From: Rhynchopus sp. YZ270_cl-10
Lineage: Eukaryota > Euglenozoa > Diplonemea > Diplonemida > Diplonemidae
DNA length: 64,000 nucleotides
Reading direction: 5' to 3'
Assembly (NCBI GenBank): GCA_964035575.1
Contig: OZ037896.1
Span: forward strand, 1,240,001-1,304,000
The notes under the pieces were generated by a model. That model searched no databases and had not been told where the DNA came from. It saw only the letters and a program-made list of their open reading frames with translations. Below, in pieces: positions 1 to 9,675 of the stretch; positions within the stretch are counted from its first letter, which is position 1, and every line of letters begins with the position of its first letter. Position numbers and translations under genes: made by a program.

Positions 1-1
1 A

Positions 2-1303
2 TTCCGGGTGGGTCGTGGTGGTGGTGGTGGGTGTGGTGGTGGTGCAGTACCCACAGAAGACTGGACCGCCAGCTCCGCCCTCGCCGCCCAGCAATCCCTC
101 GTCACCCTCACCCCACCCTGCCCCGCCTTCACCGGGCGCGCACCACCCCCCAACACACCCCTTCAGTTCGGAGGCCGGCAGGACACCTTTCTGCCACAAT
201 TCTGTGAGGTAGGGCGCGACGCACCGCCACCAAACACACCTTTGGTGCCCGGCAGCGACCTTTCTCAGGGCACGCTGACACAAAGTGCCTTCGACGACTG
301 CGTTCCTGGCGTCGCGGTGCACACAGCACCCCAGGCACCGCCACCCAACACACCATCAATCCTTTGCACTCCTGTGAAGAGCACTCTTAAGAGCAGAGGA
401 AGTGCCTTTGACGAAGTCATTGTAGGGGCTATACAGGGCGCACTCCCAGAGGTGGGTGGTGTGCTGGGCACACCGTCCCTCTCCATGCACCCACCACCGA
501 ACAGCCCCTTCGTCACGGCAGAACCCCCAGGTGGTGCAGAGTTGACACAAAGCGCATTCGACGCATGCACCTCACCACCACCCTCTGCACACGCGCTATC
601 CCCAGGGCTCAACCCCGCTCGGTCGGCACCTCCTAACTCACCGTTGGTTTTTGACAGTAAGGGTGGTGGTGGTGGTGGTGGTGGGTTCTCCCAATCCGCC
701 TTCGATGCCTGTACAGGGCGTCACGGGATTGCGAATGCACCTCCAAGCCCCTGTGTTGCGAATCCGGTGAAAGAGTTGACGCAAGGTGCTTTTGACGATG
801 TGTACCGCCCTGGGGTGGGGGTGGGGGTGGATCTGTGTGCACCGGTGGACGCGGCACCGCCGAATACTCCGTTGGTGATGGGGGGTGGTGGTGGTGGGCA
901 AAGTGCCGCAGAGGTCCTGCAGCAGCAGTCCTCTGTGCTGTTAGGTGCAGTGGGGCTGAGTGCGCCGCCGCCCAATACACCGTTGGTGTTGGGAACGCAA
1001 GAGCCAGGTGTCGCGGAAGGGGCGTTCACGCAAAGCGCGTTTGACGCGTGCATGGCGTCGGAGGCCCTCGGGGGAGACCTCAAAGCAGAGCAGGGACGTC
1101 CACCACCGAACACACCGATCATCACGTCAAGTGGCGTCTCGTTGGGTGGGGCAGGAGGAGGTGAGGAAGGTGTGCAGACACATCTCACGCAGTTCGCAGC
1201 CCCGTCGCCCGCGCTGTGTACAACAGACCCGTCCGCATCTGAGGTGGGTCTGAGTGATGCGCAAATGAACTCCTTGCTTGCAGGCATGCTCAATGGGCAG
1301 TGA
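2..1303 (+). CDS. Repeat protein with PPPN(T/S)P and QSAFDAC motifs, 5' end outside window
   Basis: The frame is open from the window edge to a TGA at 1301-1303, so only the C-terminal part (about 433 residues) is visible and the true start lies upstream. The protein has no globular domain that I recognise. It alternates two short motifs: a proline motif of the type APPPNTPLV (about ten versions, some PPPNSP or PPSP) and an LTQSAFDAC motif (about seven versions, some degenerate). They are joined by variable linkers rich in Gly, Ala, Pro and Ser. The C-terminus (SDAQMNSLLAGMLNGQ) looks like a short amphipathic helix. The regular spacing of conserved motifs in a disordered, GC-rich frame suggests a multivalent scaffold with many binding sites for one or two partners; that is inference. 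No intron is obvious in this part. I am confident that it is coding because motif conservation is at the protein level while codons vary. Confidence 0.75.
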   Translation, partial: FRVGRGGGGGCGGGAVPTEDWTASSALAAQQSLVTLTPPCPAFTGRAPPPNTPLQFGGRQDTFLPQFCEVGRDAPPPNTPLVPGSDLSQGTLTQSAFDDCVPGVAVHTAPQAPPPNTPSILCTPVKSTLKSRGSAFDEVIVGAIQGALPEVGGVLGTPSLSMHPPPNSPFVTAEPPGGAELTQSAFDACTSPPPSAHALSPGLNPARSAPPNSPLVFDSKGGGGGGGGFSQSAFDACTGRHGIANAPPSPCVANPVKELTQGAFDDVYRPGVGVGVDLCAPVDAAPPNTPLVMGGGGGGQSAAEVLQQQSSVLLGAVGLSAPPPNTPLVLGTQEPGVAEGAFTQSAFDACMASEALGGDLKAEQGRPPPNTPIITSSGVSLGGAGGGEEGVQTHLTQFAAPSPALCTTDPSASEVGLSDAQMNSLLAGMLNGQ

Positions 1304-2072
1304 GGGTGTCTGATAACGAAAAAAGGGGCAATTCTTGCGCGGAATATGACCCCAATGTGGGTGTGTAGGGGGCGCATTATTTTTTTGCATAATTTGTTAT
1401 TTTTGGTGCGTGTTTTATTCTAAGCTGCATGAGGGAGAGTCTCAAGAGATGCATCTCAGATGCACCTCTTCAAGACTGTATGTGTACGAGGGGCATCTCA
1501 TAGTCGTCTTTCGAGCTTTCCCTTTTCTTTGGTGTACAGACTTCGGTTCATTTTAGCTACATTCTTTGGTTCTGTCGAGTCTTCGAGTTTTTGTTTTTTG
1601 TTTCCCACACTGACACTCCGGGGTGCGATAACCCGCGGAGTGTCAGTGCCTGCGTCCCAGAGGCGTTTGCACTATCAACTTCACTTTTTTCCCCGTTCAT
1701 GGTGTGATTCAGGGGGTACGGAGAACCCACGGACAACCCACGGAAGAACCACGGGGGAACCACGGAGAACTGTTTCAGGCTATATTAAGATTTGCGGAGC
1801 ACCTTCGGGAGAACCACGGGGGAACCACGGAGAATCCGTTTGGGTGATCACACCAGTTCATGTTTTTCTCTAAATGCACACAGATGTGAGCACTCAACTT
1901 TCCTGTTCCTTCTATCGTTGGAGGGTGGTTGCAGGGGTGCGGGGGGTTTTTGTACGACAGTGTTAAGAGGTGTGCCCAAGGGCCGCAGGGTTATGTCTGT
2001 TGTTGTGTCCTAGGTCTTGAGAGGTGCATGGGCACGGTGAAGGCACCTTCCATTTTTTTTTTTTTTTTTTTT
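1304..2072. other. Intergenic DNA downstream of the repeat protein, with short repeats
   Basis: No gene is seen. The stretch holds two copies of dispersed short hairpins (1445-1478 and 1644-1690), a small direct-repeat patch (separate entry) and a T run at 2053-2072 directly before the 261-bp tandem repeat. Confidence 0.6.
1711..1836 (+). repeat. Short degenerate direct repeats (GGGGAACCACGGAGAA type)
   Basis: The block contains several copies of ACCACGGGGGAACCACGG and shortened versions, in two clusters at about 1715-1772 and 1806-1835. No coding potential is evident. Confidence 0.6.
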
Positions 2073-2855
2073 CAACTTACCTTCCTTCACCCCCCCTGTA
2101 AGGGCAACCGTAGGTGAAGTAAGGTATAGTATTGAAATCGATGTGGGGGGGGAGTAAAGGGTCAATTTTACAAAACCAGATTTTGAGGAAAATTTTAGCC
2201 GAAAATGGGCCCCACGTATAAGGAACCGGGCTCATATTTCTCAAAATTTAAGTGGTCAAAAAATTGTCCAATTTTCGAGATTGACCCCACCACTGCACGG
2301 GCGGAGCCCAAAAATGCAAATAAGGACCCTTTTCAACTTACCTTCCTTCACCCCCCCTGTAAGGGCAACCGTAGGTGAAGTAAGGTATAGTATTGAAATC
2401 GATGTGGGGGGGGAGTAAATGGTCAATTTTACAAAACCAGATTTTGAGGAAAATTTTAGCCGAAAATGGGCCCCACGTATAAGGAACCGGGCTCATATTT
2501 CTCAAAATTTAAGTGGTCAAAAAATTGTCCAATTTTCGAGATTGACCCCACCACTGCACGGGCGGAGCCCAAAAATGCAAATAAGGACCCTTTTCAACTT
2601 ACCTTCCTTCACCCCCCCTGTAAGGGCAACCGTAGGTGAAGTAAGGTATAGTATTGAAATCGATGTGGGGGGGGAGTAAATGGTCAATTTTACAAAACCA
2701 GATTTTGAGGAAAATTTTAGCCGAAAATGGGCCCCACGTATAAGGAACCGGGCTCATATTTCTCAAAATTTAAGTGGTCAAAAAATTGTCCAATTTTCGA
2801 GATTGACCCCACCACTGCACGGGCGGAGCCCAAAAATGCAAATAAGGACCCTTTT
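2073..2855 (+). repeat. Three head-to-tail copies of a 261-bp unit
   Basis: Units start at 2073, 2334 and 2595 with an exact 261-bp period and are almost identical. Each unit opens with an inverted repeat (ACCTTCCTTCAC ... GTGAAGTAAGGT), then a G run, then a stretch also found inside other elements of this window (near 4410-4490, 9430-9540 and 14940-15040, and inverted at 27655-27760 and 27985-28090) with a core like GACCCCACCACTGCACGGG. Because 261 is divisible by 3 a short frame recurs in each unit, but each ends at a stop, so I do not call it a gene. It looks like a tandemly amplified transposon fragment. Confidence 0.9.
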
Positions 2856-2960
2856 TAATTTGTTCTCTTGAAATGTGTAATTTCATGTTTTCGCGAAAAA
2901 AATATCAATGATCCTACAAGGGTTGAAGGAAGGTGGTTGAAAACAACAATAACAACAAGG

Positions 2961-3407
2961 ACAAGTAATTGCTAAGAAAAAAGCGGGGTGTGCTGTGGAA
3001 AACCCCGCGCGATTTTCGAAACCACCGTAGCATCCTGGCGATTTGCTGGAGGTGCTGATGCTGATGCGCCTGGTGTGATCGACGTGTTGTGGTCTGTGCA
3101 TTCTGTGTTCCTTCCGCACTGCTCCAACGACGACGACAATGTGGGGAGCCTGTGGACAAAAACGAGCTGGGCCACGCCGAGCCTGCCGAGCCGACGTCCA
3201 ACAACGCTATCGAGCAGATGGTGCTAGACGAAGAGGACAGCCCCCCTTCTTTAACGTTTCAGATGCTGGCGTCCCAGTGGGTCTGGCAGCGTACGAAGAG
3301 CGTTAGCATACCTGCAGAAGAGCAGAATGCTGGGCGTGTTGTAGATTATTTCTACAGGATGGAGTTCCACAGCACACCCCGTTTTTTTTCCGATAGCAAT
3401 TACTTGT
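2961..3407. mobile_element. 447-bp element with inverted ends, family unknown
   Basis: The left arm (2961-3000) and right arm (3365-3407) are inverted complements over about 40 bases sharing ACAAGTAATTGCTA and CGGGGTGTGCTGTGGAA, with a few mismatches. The interior is GC-richer than its surroundings and has an open frame on the plus strand (about 3089-3350), which could be a captured exon but has no recognised domain. No clear target duplication is seen. A MITE-like or hairpin-derived element is the simplest reading. Confidence 0.55.
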
Positions 3408-3424
3408 TTTTTGTTCTTTTTTCG

Positions 3425-4725
3425 CAGGGTTGTTTCTAGGATCTTGTTTTTTTTTCTCGGGGGGGGTCAATTTTTTCCCAAAAAAAAATTTTTTCCGCCG
3501 GGAAAAATGTCACCACATCAGGTCATCACATGTCTTTCAAGGGTTTTTGGGTGTATTCCGAGCTTTCTATGAAGCCTCGATCTCACCAAGAAAACCCCAT
3601 ACCCCAAAGCTTCAGAATATCATGGTGGTATGTAGCTTCTGTGAGGGTATGAAACAGGTCAAGAAACGGTGGCCATGGCACCCAAAGGTTCCTGGCGAAG
3701 CCACGGTACGCAACATTTCTAAAATTGCACTATTGTACAGCCAAACTATGTCATGGGAAGGTGTGATGTAAGCTTGCGCCGCAGGCGCACGGTACGCTAC
3801 TTTTATTCTTTTCGCCAAATCTTTTTCCTCACTGCCATCACCGTTCCACGTAGTGTAGTCGGTGCGGGTGTTGTCGCTCTTCACCAGTGCCGACACTGGT
3901 GGTGGGTGGAAAACGTGTAGTTCGGGGGAAAATATGTAATTTTTTACAGGGGGGTGAGGCTGACTAGCGCACCGTGCCAGATTCTGAGGGTAAAATTGAC
4001 CCCCCCCCGGGGCATACCTTCGCAAATTTATGACGTAGCGCGTAGCGCGTAGCGCGTAGCGGGGGGGAGATAAGGTAGCGTACATAACGTAGCGTACGTA
4101 GCGTAACGTAACGGTAACGTAACGTACGTAGCGCACATGACGTAGCGTACGTAACGTAGCGTACATAACGTACATGACGTAGCGTACATAACGTACATGA
4201 CGTAGCGTACATAACGTACATGACGTAGCGTACATAGCGCACATAACGTAGCGTACATAACGTACATGACGTAGCGTACATAGCGCACATAACGTAGCGT
4301 ACATAACGTACATGACGTAGCGTACATAACGTAGCGTACATAGCGTACGTATCTTACATGACGTAGCGTACATAGCGTACGTACGTTCATGCGGCCAAAT
4401 TTGACGAAATTTAATGTGCCAAGAACTTGTCCAATTTTCGAAATTGACCCCACGGTGGAAAGATCAGTGATCCGAAAATGCAAATAACAGCACTTTTGGC
4501 CACATTCTCCACACGGGTGTAACATTCCCTGTACAAAAGGCTCACGACCCCTATTCGCAAAAAGGGACGTAGCGCGTAGCGCGTAGCGCGTAGCGCGTAG
4601 CGCGTAGCGCCACCCCAAAATCAGGGTCAATTTGCGAAGGTATGCCCCGGGGGGGGTCAATTTGACCCCCCAGAATCTGGGGGGGGGGTCAGTGACCCCC
4701 CCCGACCCCCCTAGAAACAACCCTG
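3425..4725. mobile_element. Non-autonomous hAT-like DNA transposon (copy 1)
   Basis: The ends are inverted repeats starting CAGGGTTGTTTCTAGG and are flanked by a perfect 8-bp direct duplication TTTTTTCG (3417-3424 and 4726-4733). An 8-bp duplication with CAGGG termini is characteristic of the hAT superfamily. The 1.3-kb interior has no transposase. It carries C and G runs, a block shared with 27138-27258 (AAGGTTCCTGGCGAAGCCAC ... CGCCGCAGGCGCACGGTACGC), a CGTAGCG-type minisatellite, and the GACCCCAC-type stretch shared with the 261-bp repeat. Confidence 0.85.
4030..4392. repeat. CGTAGCG / CGTACATAACG minisatellite inside hAT-like copy 1
   Basis: Short units GCGTAGC, GTACATAACGTACATGAC and GTAGCGTACATA are repeated about 25 times with variation. 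A second patch of GTAGCGC repeats lies at 4566-4612. The long minus-strand open frames here (YVRYVMYVMYATL type) are repeat artefacts. Confidence 0.85.
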
Positions 4726-4733
4726 TTTTTTCG

Positions 4734-5270
4734 TTGCCATTAATCCGCTATTCAGGCGCTGTTAACACAGTGGCCTTTGTTCCCCCGTATCCCAGTCCCT
4801 CAAAAATAAAACACACCGTCAGCAAAAACAAATTTCATTTTTTTTAAATTAACTCCCACCCCTTCCACACTGTCCGCGTAGATCCCCCCACGTAAGGAGT
4901 CATCTGATGCCACAAGGCAAGTCGCTTCCCAAAAGTGATGGTATTGGATGGCACGATACGCGTTTACGAACTGAGCCACGACTGCCCTAATGGTCCCTGC
5001 TATGCTCCCACGGTGACACGTGCAAAATCATAGTAGTACATTAAAAAAGGCTAGGGTATAAAGAGCTCACGTGGCTTGCCGGGCGGTTGTGAACCGCCTC
5101 CGTTCTCTTCCGGTACTGACTACTCACGTCCCACCCTTTGCATGAGCTCGACTGAGCTGCATTTGAGCGCGTTTCCACTACTCTTTGTCTCTCTTGTCTG
5201 CGCCTTGATCTGATCACTCCACCTTTACGCAACGTTGCGCAGTGATCAACCACGTCTTCACACCCCTCAC
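4734..5270. other. Intergenic region upstream of helicase copy 1
   Basis: No gene is seen. It follows the hAT-like element and leads to the helicase. The last 100 bases are pyrimidine-rich and should contain the trans-splice signals of the helicase gene. Confidence 0.5.
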
Positions 5271-5272
5271 AG
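5271..5272 (+). promoter_or_regulatory. Candidate SL trans-splice acceptor AG, helicase copy 1
   Basis: A pyrimidine-rich stretch ending CACCCCTCACAG places an AG 41 bases before the start codon at 5314. Euglenozoan mRNAs receive the spliced leader at such sites, and SL RNA genes are present in this window. Other AGs nearby (for example 5241) are possible; this choice is inference. Confidence 0.4.
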
Positions 5273-5313
5273 ACTTTGCTACTTTTAGTTCCCACAAAAC
5301 ACAACAAACCACA

Positions 5314-7519
5314 ATGTCCGGAGACGGCGACTGGAAGAAGGACCTGGCGGCGCCCAAGGTGGACGCACGCAAGAAGACCGACGACGTGACGGCAACGAAG
5401 GGAACCGACTTCGAGGACTACTACCTGAAGCGCGAGCTGCTGATGGGCATCTTCGAGAAGGGTTTCGAGCGTCCGTCCCCCATCCAGGAGGCGACCATCC
5501 CCATTGCGCTGACGGGGTCTGACATCCTCGCTCGCGCGAAGAACGGAACCGGCAAGACCGGTGCCTTCACGATCCCGTGCCTCCAGAAGATTGACACGTC
5601 CGTGAACCACATCCAGGTATGTGAACGGCCGACAGACGCTTTTGCAAGTGTTTCTCCTTCCTGTGCGTTGCCTTGCCGATCTTTGGTGGGGTGAATCACG
5701 AATGATATTTGTATCTTGCAGACGCCTTCTTGTGGGCTCTCATGAAAGAGTGGCACAATGTCCTTTTCTTGCCTTCCGCTTGCTTTGTCAAGGTTGGCAG
5801 GATTTTTGTTTATTCATCACTGCTGTGCATACAACCAGCCACAACCACAACTACACCACAACTACACACAGGCGCTGATCTTGGTGCCGACCCGTGAGCT
5901 GGCCCTGCAGACCTCGCAGGTGTGCAAGGAGCTGTCGAAGCACATGGGTGTCCAGGTCATGGTTACCACCGGAGGAACGTCGCTGAAGGACGACATCATG
6001 CGGTATGTAGAGGTCCATACTCGACACAGTGATGGCACACATTGCTGATGGCAGTGTTTATGAACCATGATGAAAGTGACTCTGGCAAGCGTGAGAGGCT
6101 GAGATTCATTCTTACAAACCATTCTTAATTTTAAACATCACACACACCACAACCACAACCACAACCACAGTCTGTACAACCCCGTGCACCTGCTCGTGGC
6201 AACACCCGGGCGTGTGATCGACCTTGCAGGAAAGCGTGTGGCGAAGCTGGAGCACTGCGAGCTGATGGTGATGGACGAGGCGGACAAGCTGCTGTCGCCT
6301 GAGTTCGCACCGCTGGTTGAGCAGACCCTTGCGTTCCTGGGGAAGAAGCGTCAGATCCTTGCGTTTTCGGCGACTTTCCCTCTGGGTGGTATGTGTCTCG
6401 TGTGTTTTGAAGTGAGTTTGTTTGTTGACAGCATCCGAGAGAGAAAGAGAGAGAGAGAGAGAGAGGTGTCTGCACGTTATCGCTTGATTTTACTTTTTCA
6501 GTGAGGCGTTTGCACGTTCAACTTGACTGTACCTTTTTAGGTGTCTGACGTGGCCTCATCAGACCAGACCAACGTTGGGTCTTTATTTCTGACTATGCAG
6601 GTTATGAGTGTGTGCCGTTTGCGTTTTTGATATTGTTTTGAAAATCCACATAAACCACCCCTCCCGCCGACAGTGAAAGCGTTCATGGACAAGCACATGA
6701 CTGCCCCTGTGCACGAGGCAAACCTGATGGACGAGCTGACCCTGAAGGGAGTGTCGCAGTTCTACGCGTTCGTGGAGGAGCACCAGAAGCTGCACTGCCT
6801 GTACTCGCTCTTCAAGAAGCTGCAGATCAACCAGTCGATCATCTTCTGCAACAGCGTGAACCGTGTGGAGCTCCTGGCAAGGAAGATCACTGAGTTCGGG
6901 TCGTCGTGCTTCTACATCCACGCAAAGATGATGCAGGAGCACCGCAACCGCGTCTTCCACGACTTCCGTCAGGGCGGATGCCGTAACCTTGTGTGCAGTG
7001 ACCTGTTCACACGTGGTATTGACATCCAGTCTGTCAACGTTGTCATCAACTTCGACTTCCCGCGTAACTCGGAGACCTACCTCCACCGTATTGGACGCTC
7101 TGGACGTTACGGACACTTGGGTATGTTGCACCCTCACTGTTCCTTTCCCTTTTTCTCAGTGCCTGCATCCCAGAGGCGTTTGCACTATCAACTTCACTTT
7201 TCTTTTCTTTTTCCTTTTCCATTCCACTGTTTGGGGTTTTGCCGTGTTCACTTATCACTTTTTTGTGTCGTTGCAAGGTGACTGAACAGGAGTGTCTTTG
7301 CCTCCTCTTGCCAACCTGAGGCTCTTCTTTGTCTTCACCTTTTCCCTCTTTACCCATGGGTCAACCCTCACACCACCCACCACCACTTCCGCTGCAGGAG
7401 TTGCCATCAACTTCGTCACGTACGACGACCGCTTCAACCTGTACAAGATCGAGCAGGAGCTTGGAACAGAGATCAAGGCCATCCCGGCCGACATCGACCG
7501 CTCCCTGTACTGCGAATAG
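5314..7519 (+). CDS. DHH1: DEAD-box RNA helicase, DDX6/Dhh1 type, copy 1 (five exons)
   Basis: Exons are 5314-5616, 5872-6002, 6171-6388, 6674-7120 and 7398-7519. All four introns are GT-AG with GTATGT donors, and splicing gives 406 residues. Visible motifs: Q motif around Q58, AKNGTGKT at 75-82, PTREL at 107-111, TPGR at 156-159, DEAD at 180-183, SAT at 211-213, IIFCNS, TRGID, and HRIGRSGR at 355-362. The segment around [17 protein letters not shown], the ending [14 protein letters not shown] and the short tails are typical of DDX6/Dhh1, the ATP-dependent RNA helicase of P-bodies that couples decapping and translational repression in the cytoplasm. Length matches the compact helicase core of the family. 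Its intron-exon structure is repeated almost perfectly at 20541-22763. Symbol assigned by family resemblance. Confidence 0.93.
6071..6116 (+). repeat. Dispersed hairpin repeat (family A) in intron 2
   Basis: The intron contains a version of the GTGAC..AAGC..GAGAGGCT..TTCATCTTACAA motif that is dispersed through the intergenic DNA between 12 and 20 kb. The same position is occupied in helicase copy 2 (21298-21343). Confidence 0.6.
7158..7200 (+). repeat. Dispersed hairpin repeat (family C) in intron 4
   Basis: The sequence AGTGCCTGCATCCCAGAGGC followed by GTTTGCACTATCAACTTCAC is nearly identical to intergenic copies at 1644-1690 and 10785-10830. GTGC and GCAC at the ends can pair around a short loop. 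The corresponding intron of helicase copy 2 carries it at 22402-22444. Confidence 0.75.
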
Positions 7520-7526
7520 ACAGCTT

Positions 7527-8560
7527 GCAGGAGGAACACACACAAGGTCGCAGGTGAGAGGTGTGTTAATAACGAGAAGGAGGTTGCGTGTTAGTGTGTC
7601 TGTAGGGAGGACACATAAGAGGACGACAAGAAAATGAGGAAATAAAAGCCATGCAAAAAAAAAAAAAAAACCAAAACCAAACAAAACAGATACCAAACAA
7701 AAGTAAGAAAGAATGTGATAATGGCAAGTGCATAGTTGTCAGTATTCAAAAAAAAACAACAAAAAAACAAAAACAAAAAACAAAGAGAAAGAAACAAAAT
7801 AAGAACAGAAAAAAGAAAACAAACAAAAAAAAAAAAAAACCAAAAACCAAAAAACAAAACAAAACAAAACAAACACAAAAAAAAACCAAAAAAACCAAAA
7901 AAATGAAAACCCAAAAAAAAACAAAAACAAAAACAAAAACAAAGTGAGCTTGCTCATCAGTGGCAAACTACACGATTCAACAATTTTTCAAAAAAAAAAA
8001 AAAAAAACCAAAGAAAACCAAAGAAAACAACGTACCCACCCCCATTGTTTTCTCCAATAAAACAGAAAAAACAAGAGATATTTCACTCCCCTCCCCTCTT
8101 TTTTTCTTGAAGCAATAAACAAATGATTGTAGTGGGTTTGTGGAACACATCTTTGGTGTGTACAGTAATACAGCCACAAACACAAAAAAGAAAAAGAAAA
8201 ACAATTCAAAAAGAAAAAAAAAAGAAAAATCACAACAACAAAAAATTGTAGTGCGTATTTGCCCAATAAGGTGGCAACTGCAAACTATAGACGTTTTTTT
8301 TTTCCCAACAATTTTTTTTTTTGACAAAAAAGTGAACCAAAAAAGACAATAGACAAAGTGTGGTAATCAAGAAACAGAGTGGATACACCGACAAAACAAA
8401 AAAACAAAAACAAAAACAAAAGCGAAAAAAGCAAATCGAAAACTACACTCTCCAAAAAAAAAAAAAAACCAATGAAACAAAATTAAACAAGCAAACCCTT
8501 TTTAAAAAGCAAGCAAAACAAAAACAAAAAAAAAACCAAAAAAAAAAAAAAAAAAAGTAT
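7527..8560. other. Very A-rich 3' flank of helicase copy 1
   Basis: The region is dominated by A runs interrupted by single C or G (AAAACAAAAAC type) over about 900 bases and holds no gene. Long Lys/Asn frames here are compositional artefacts. It probably includes the 3' UTR and polyadenylation region of the helicase. The identity with copy 2 stops at about 7526, seven bases after the stop codon. Confidence 0.65.
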
Positions 8561-8568
8561 AATGGAGC

Positions 8569-9626
8569 CAGGGCTGTTCCTAAGTGAGAATGAGAATAAG
8601 GGATTCTGATTTTTGAGTTTTTTTTTCCTTTTTTTTTTTCCTTTTTTCCTTCGTTGGGTTTTAGCCTGCTTCTACTAGGTTAGGAGCCAAAATTTTGTAC
8701 ACCACTGGTCGGGGTGGTATGCAAACAAGCCAAAGATCAGGTTTTCGGGTGGGGGAGAAAAAAAAAATCCCCCCCCCAAAAAAAAAATCCGCCTGCGGAT
8801 ATATGCCTCCCAAAATGCGGATTTTAGATTTTGGAAATTCCGCACCGAAGGAATTTTCGTGGTTGCCGCACTTTTTTTTCGCCTAAGGGGGAAGGTATGT
8901 AGGCACTTCTGTCTGGGAAAAAATGACCAGGAAAAAAATGTTGGGGTCCCATGCTCCAAATGTGCGAAATAAGCAAAAAAAAAAGTATTCTGTGCACTGT
9001 AGTTGTAGCTATTCTGTGTTTGACAGTAAAAGTATGCAATTTTGAGCAACATTTTTTTTGAAATGTTGCGTACCGTGGCTTCGCCAGGAACCTTTGGGTG
9101 CCATGACCGCCGTTTCTTTTGTAAATGTACTGAGGTTACTGATAATTCGTGCACGCGTGCTTGGTGCAATTCTTTCGCAGACCGGACTAAACCAGAGAAC
9201 CTCATAGTTCATAGTGAGGGTACTTTAGAGTGTTTTTGCACACACATGTGACCCCACCGTGGAGAGCGATCGGCTCGCGCAATGAAAAGAAAGCAGAAAA
9301 AGGAGAAGACAAAAAGACAAAAGTTGGGTACCGTGCGCCTGCGGCGCTACCTGTTCCCAGTCAACAACACCATAATTTCATCTGAAGTTGGGTTTTCAGA
9401 CTGAAAATGACCCTTGTTTACGAGTATGGGTTCATATTTTGTGAAAATTTAAGTCACTAAAATTTTGTCCATTTTTCCGTATATCCCCCACCACAGAACG
9501 GGATTGGCTCAAATCTGGCAAAAATGCAGGAAAAACCTGCCTCTGCGGGTTTAAAAAAAAAAGGAAAAAAACGAGAATAAAACCAGCGATTTTTGGGGGA
9601 AAAAACGAGAATAAGGAACAGCCCTG
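8569..9626. mobile_element. Non-autonomous hAT-like DNA transposon (copy 2)
   Basis: Inverted ends CAGGGCTGTTCCT / AGGAACAGCCCTG are flanked by near-identical 8-bp duplications AATGGAGC (8561-8568) and AGTGGAGC (9627-9634). The 1,058-bp interior has no transposase. It contains, inverted, the AAGGTTCCTGGCGAAGCCAC block of hAT-like copy 1 (about 9051-9110), and near its right end the stretch shared with the 261-bp repeat. The target was a copy of the dispersed GTGGAGCTCATCCTCGG motif. Confidence 0.82.
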
Positions 9627-9675
9627 AGTGGAGCTCATCCTCGGTTGTCTACACTAATACAAACCAAGTTTTCAC
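9627..9675 (+). repeat. Dispersed motif (family D), type copy
   Basis: The motif AGTGGAGCTCATCCTCGG then TGTCTACACTAATACAA and CAAGTTTTCA also occurs at 13311-13367 and 18595-18640, in a diverged form at 15541-15615, and in part at 14109-14205. It is not associated with a gene. Confidence 0.7.

Noticed and set aside
2419-2871. Repeated open frame MVNFTKPDFEENF
   Set aside because: It arises because the 261-bp tandem unit is a multiple of three; each unit ends in a stop and the DNA is a transposon-related noncoding stretch.
4030-4720. Long minus-strand open frames with YVRYVMYVMYAT repeats
   Set aside because: They are translations of the CGTAGCG/CGTACATAACG minisatellite inside a transposon.
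7651-8587. Lys/Asn-rich open frames in A-rich DNA
   Set aside because: They are compositional artefacts of AAAAC-type low-complexity DNA.
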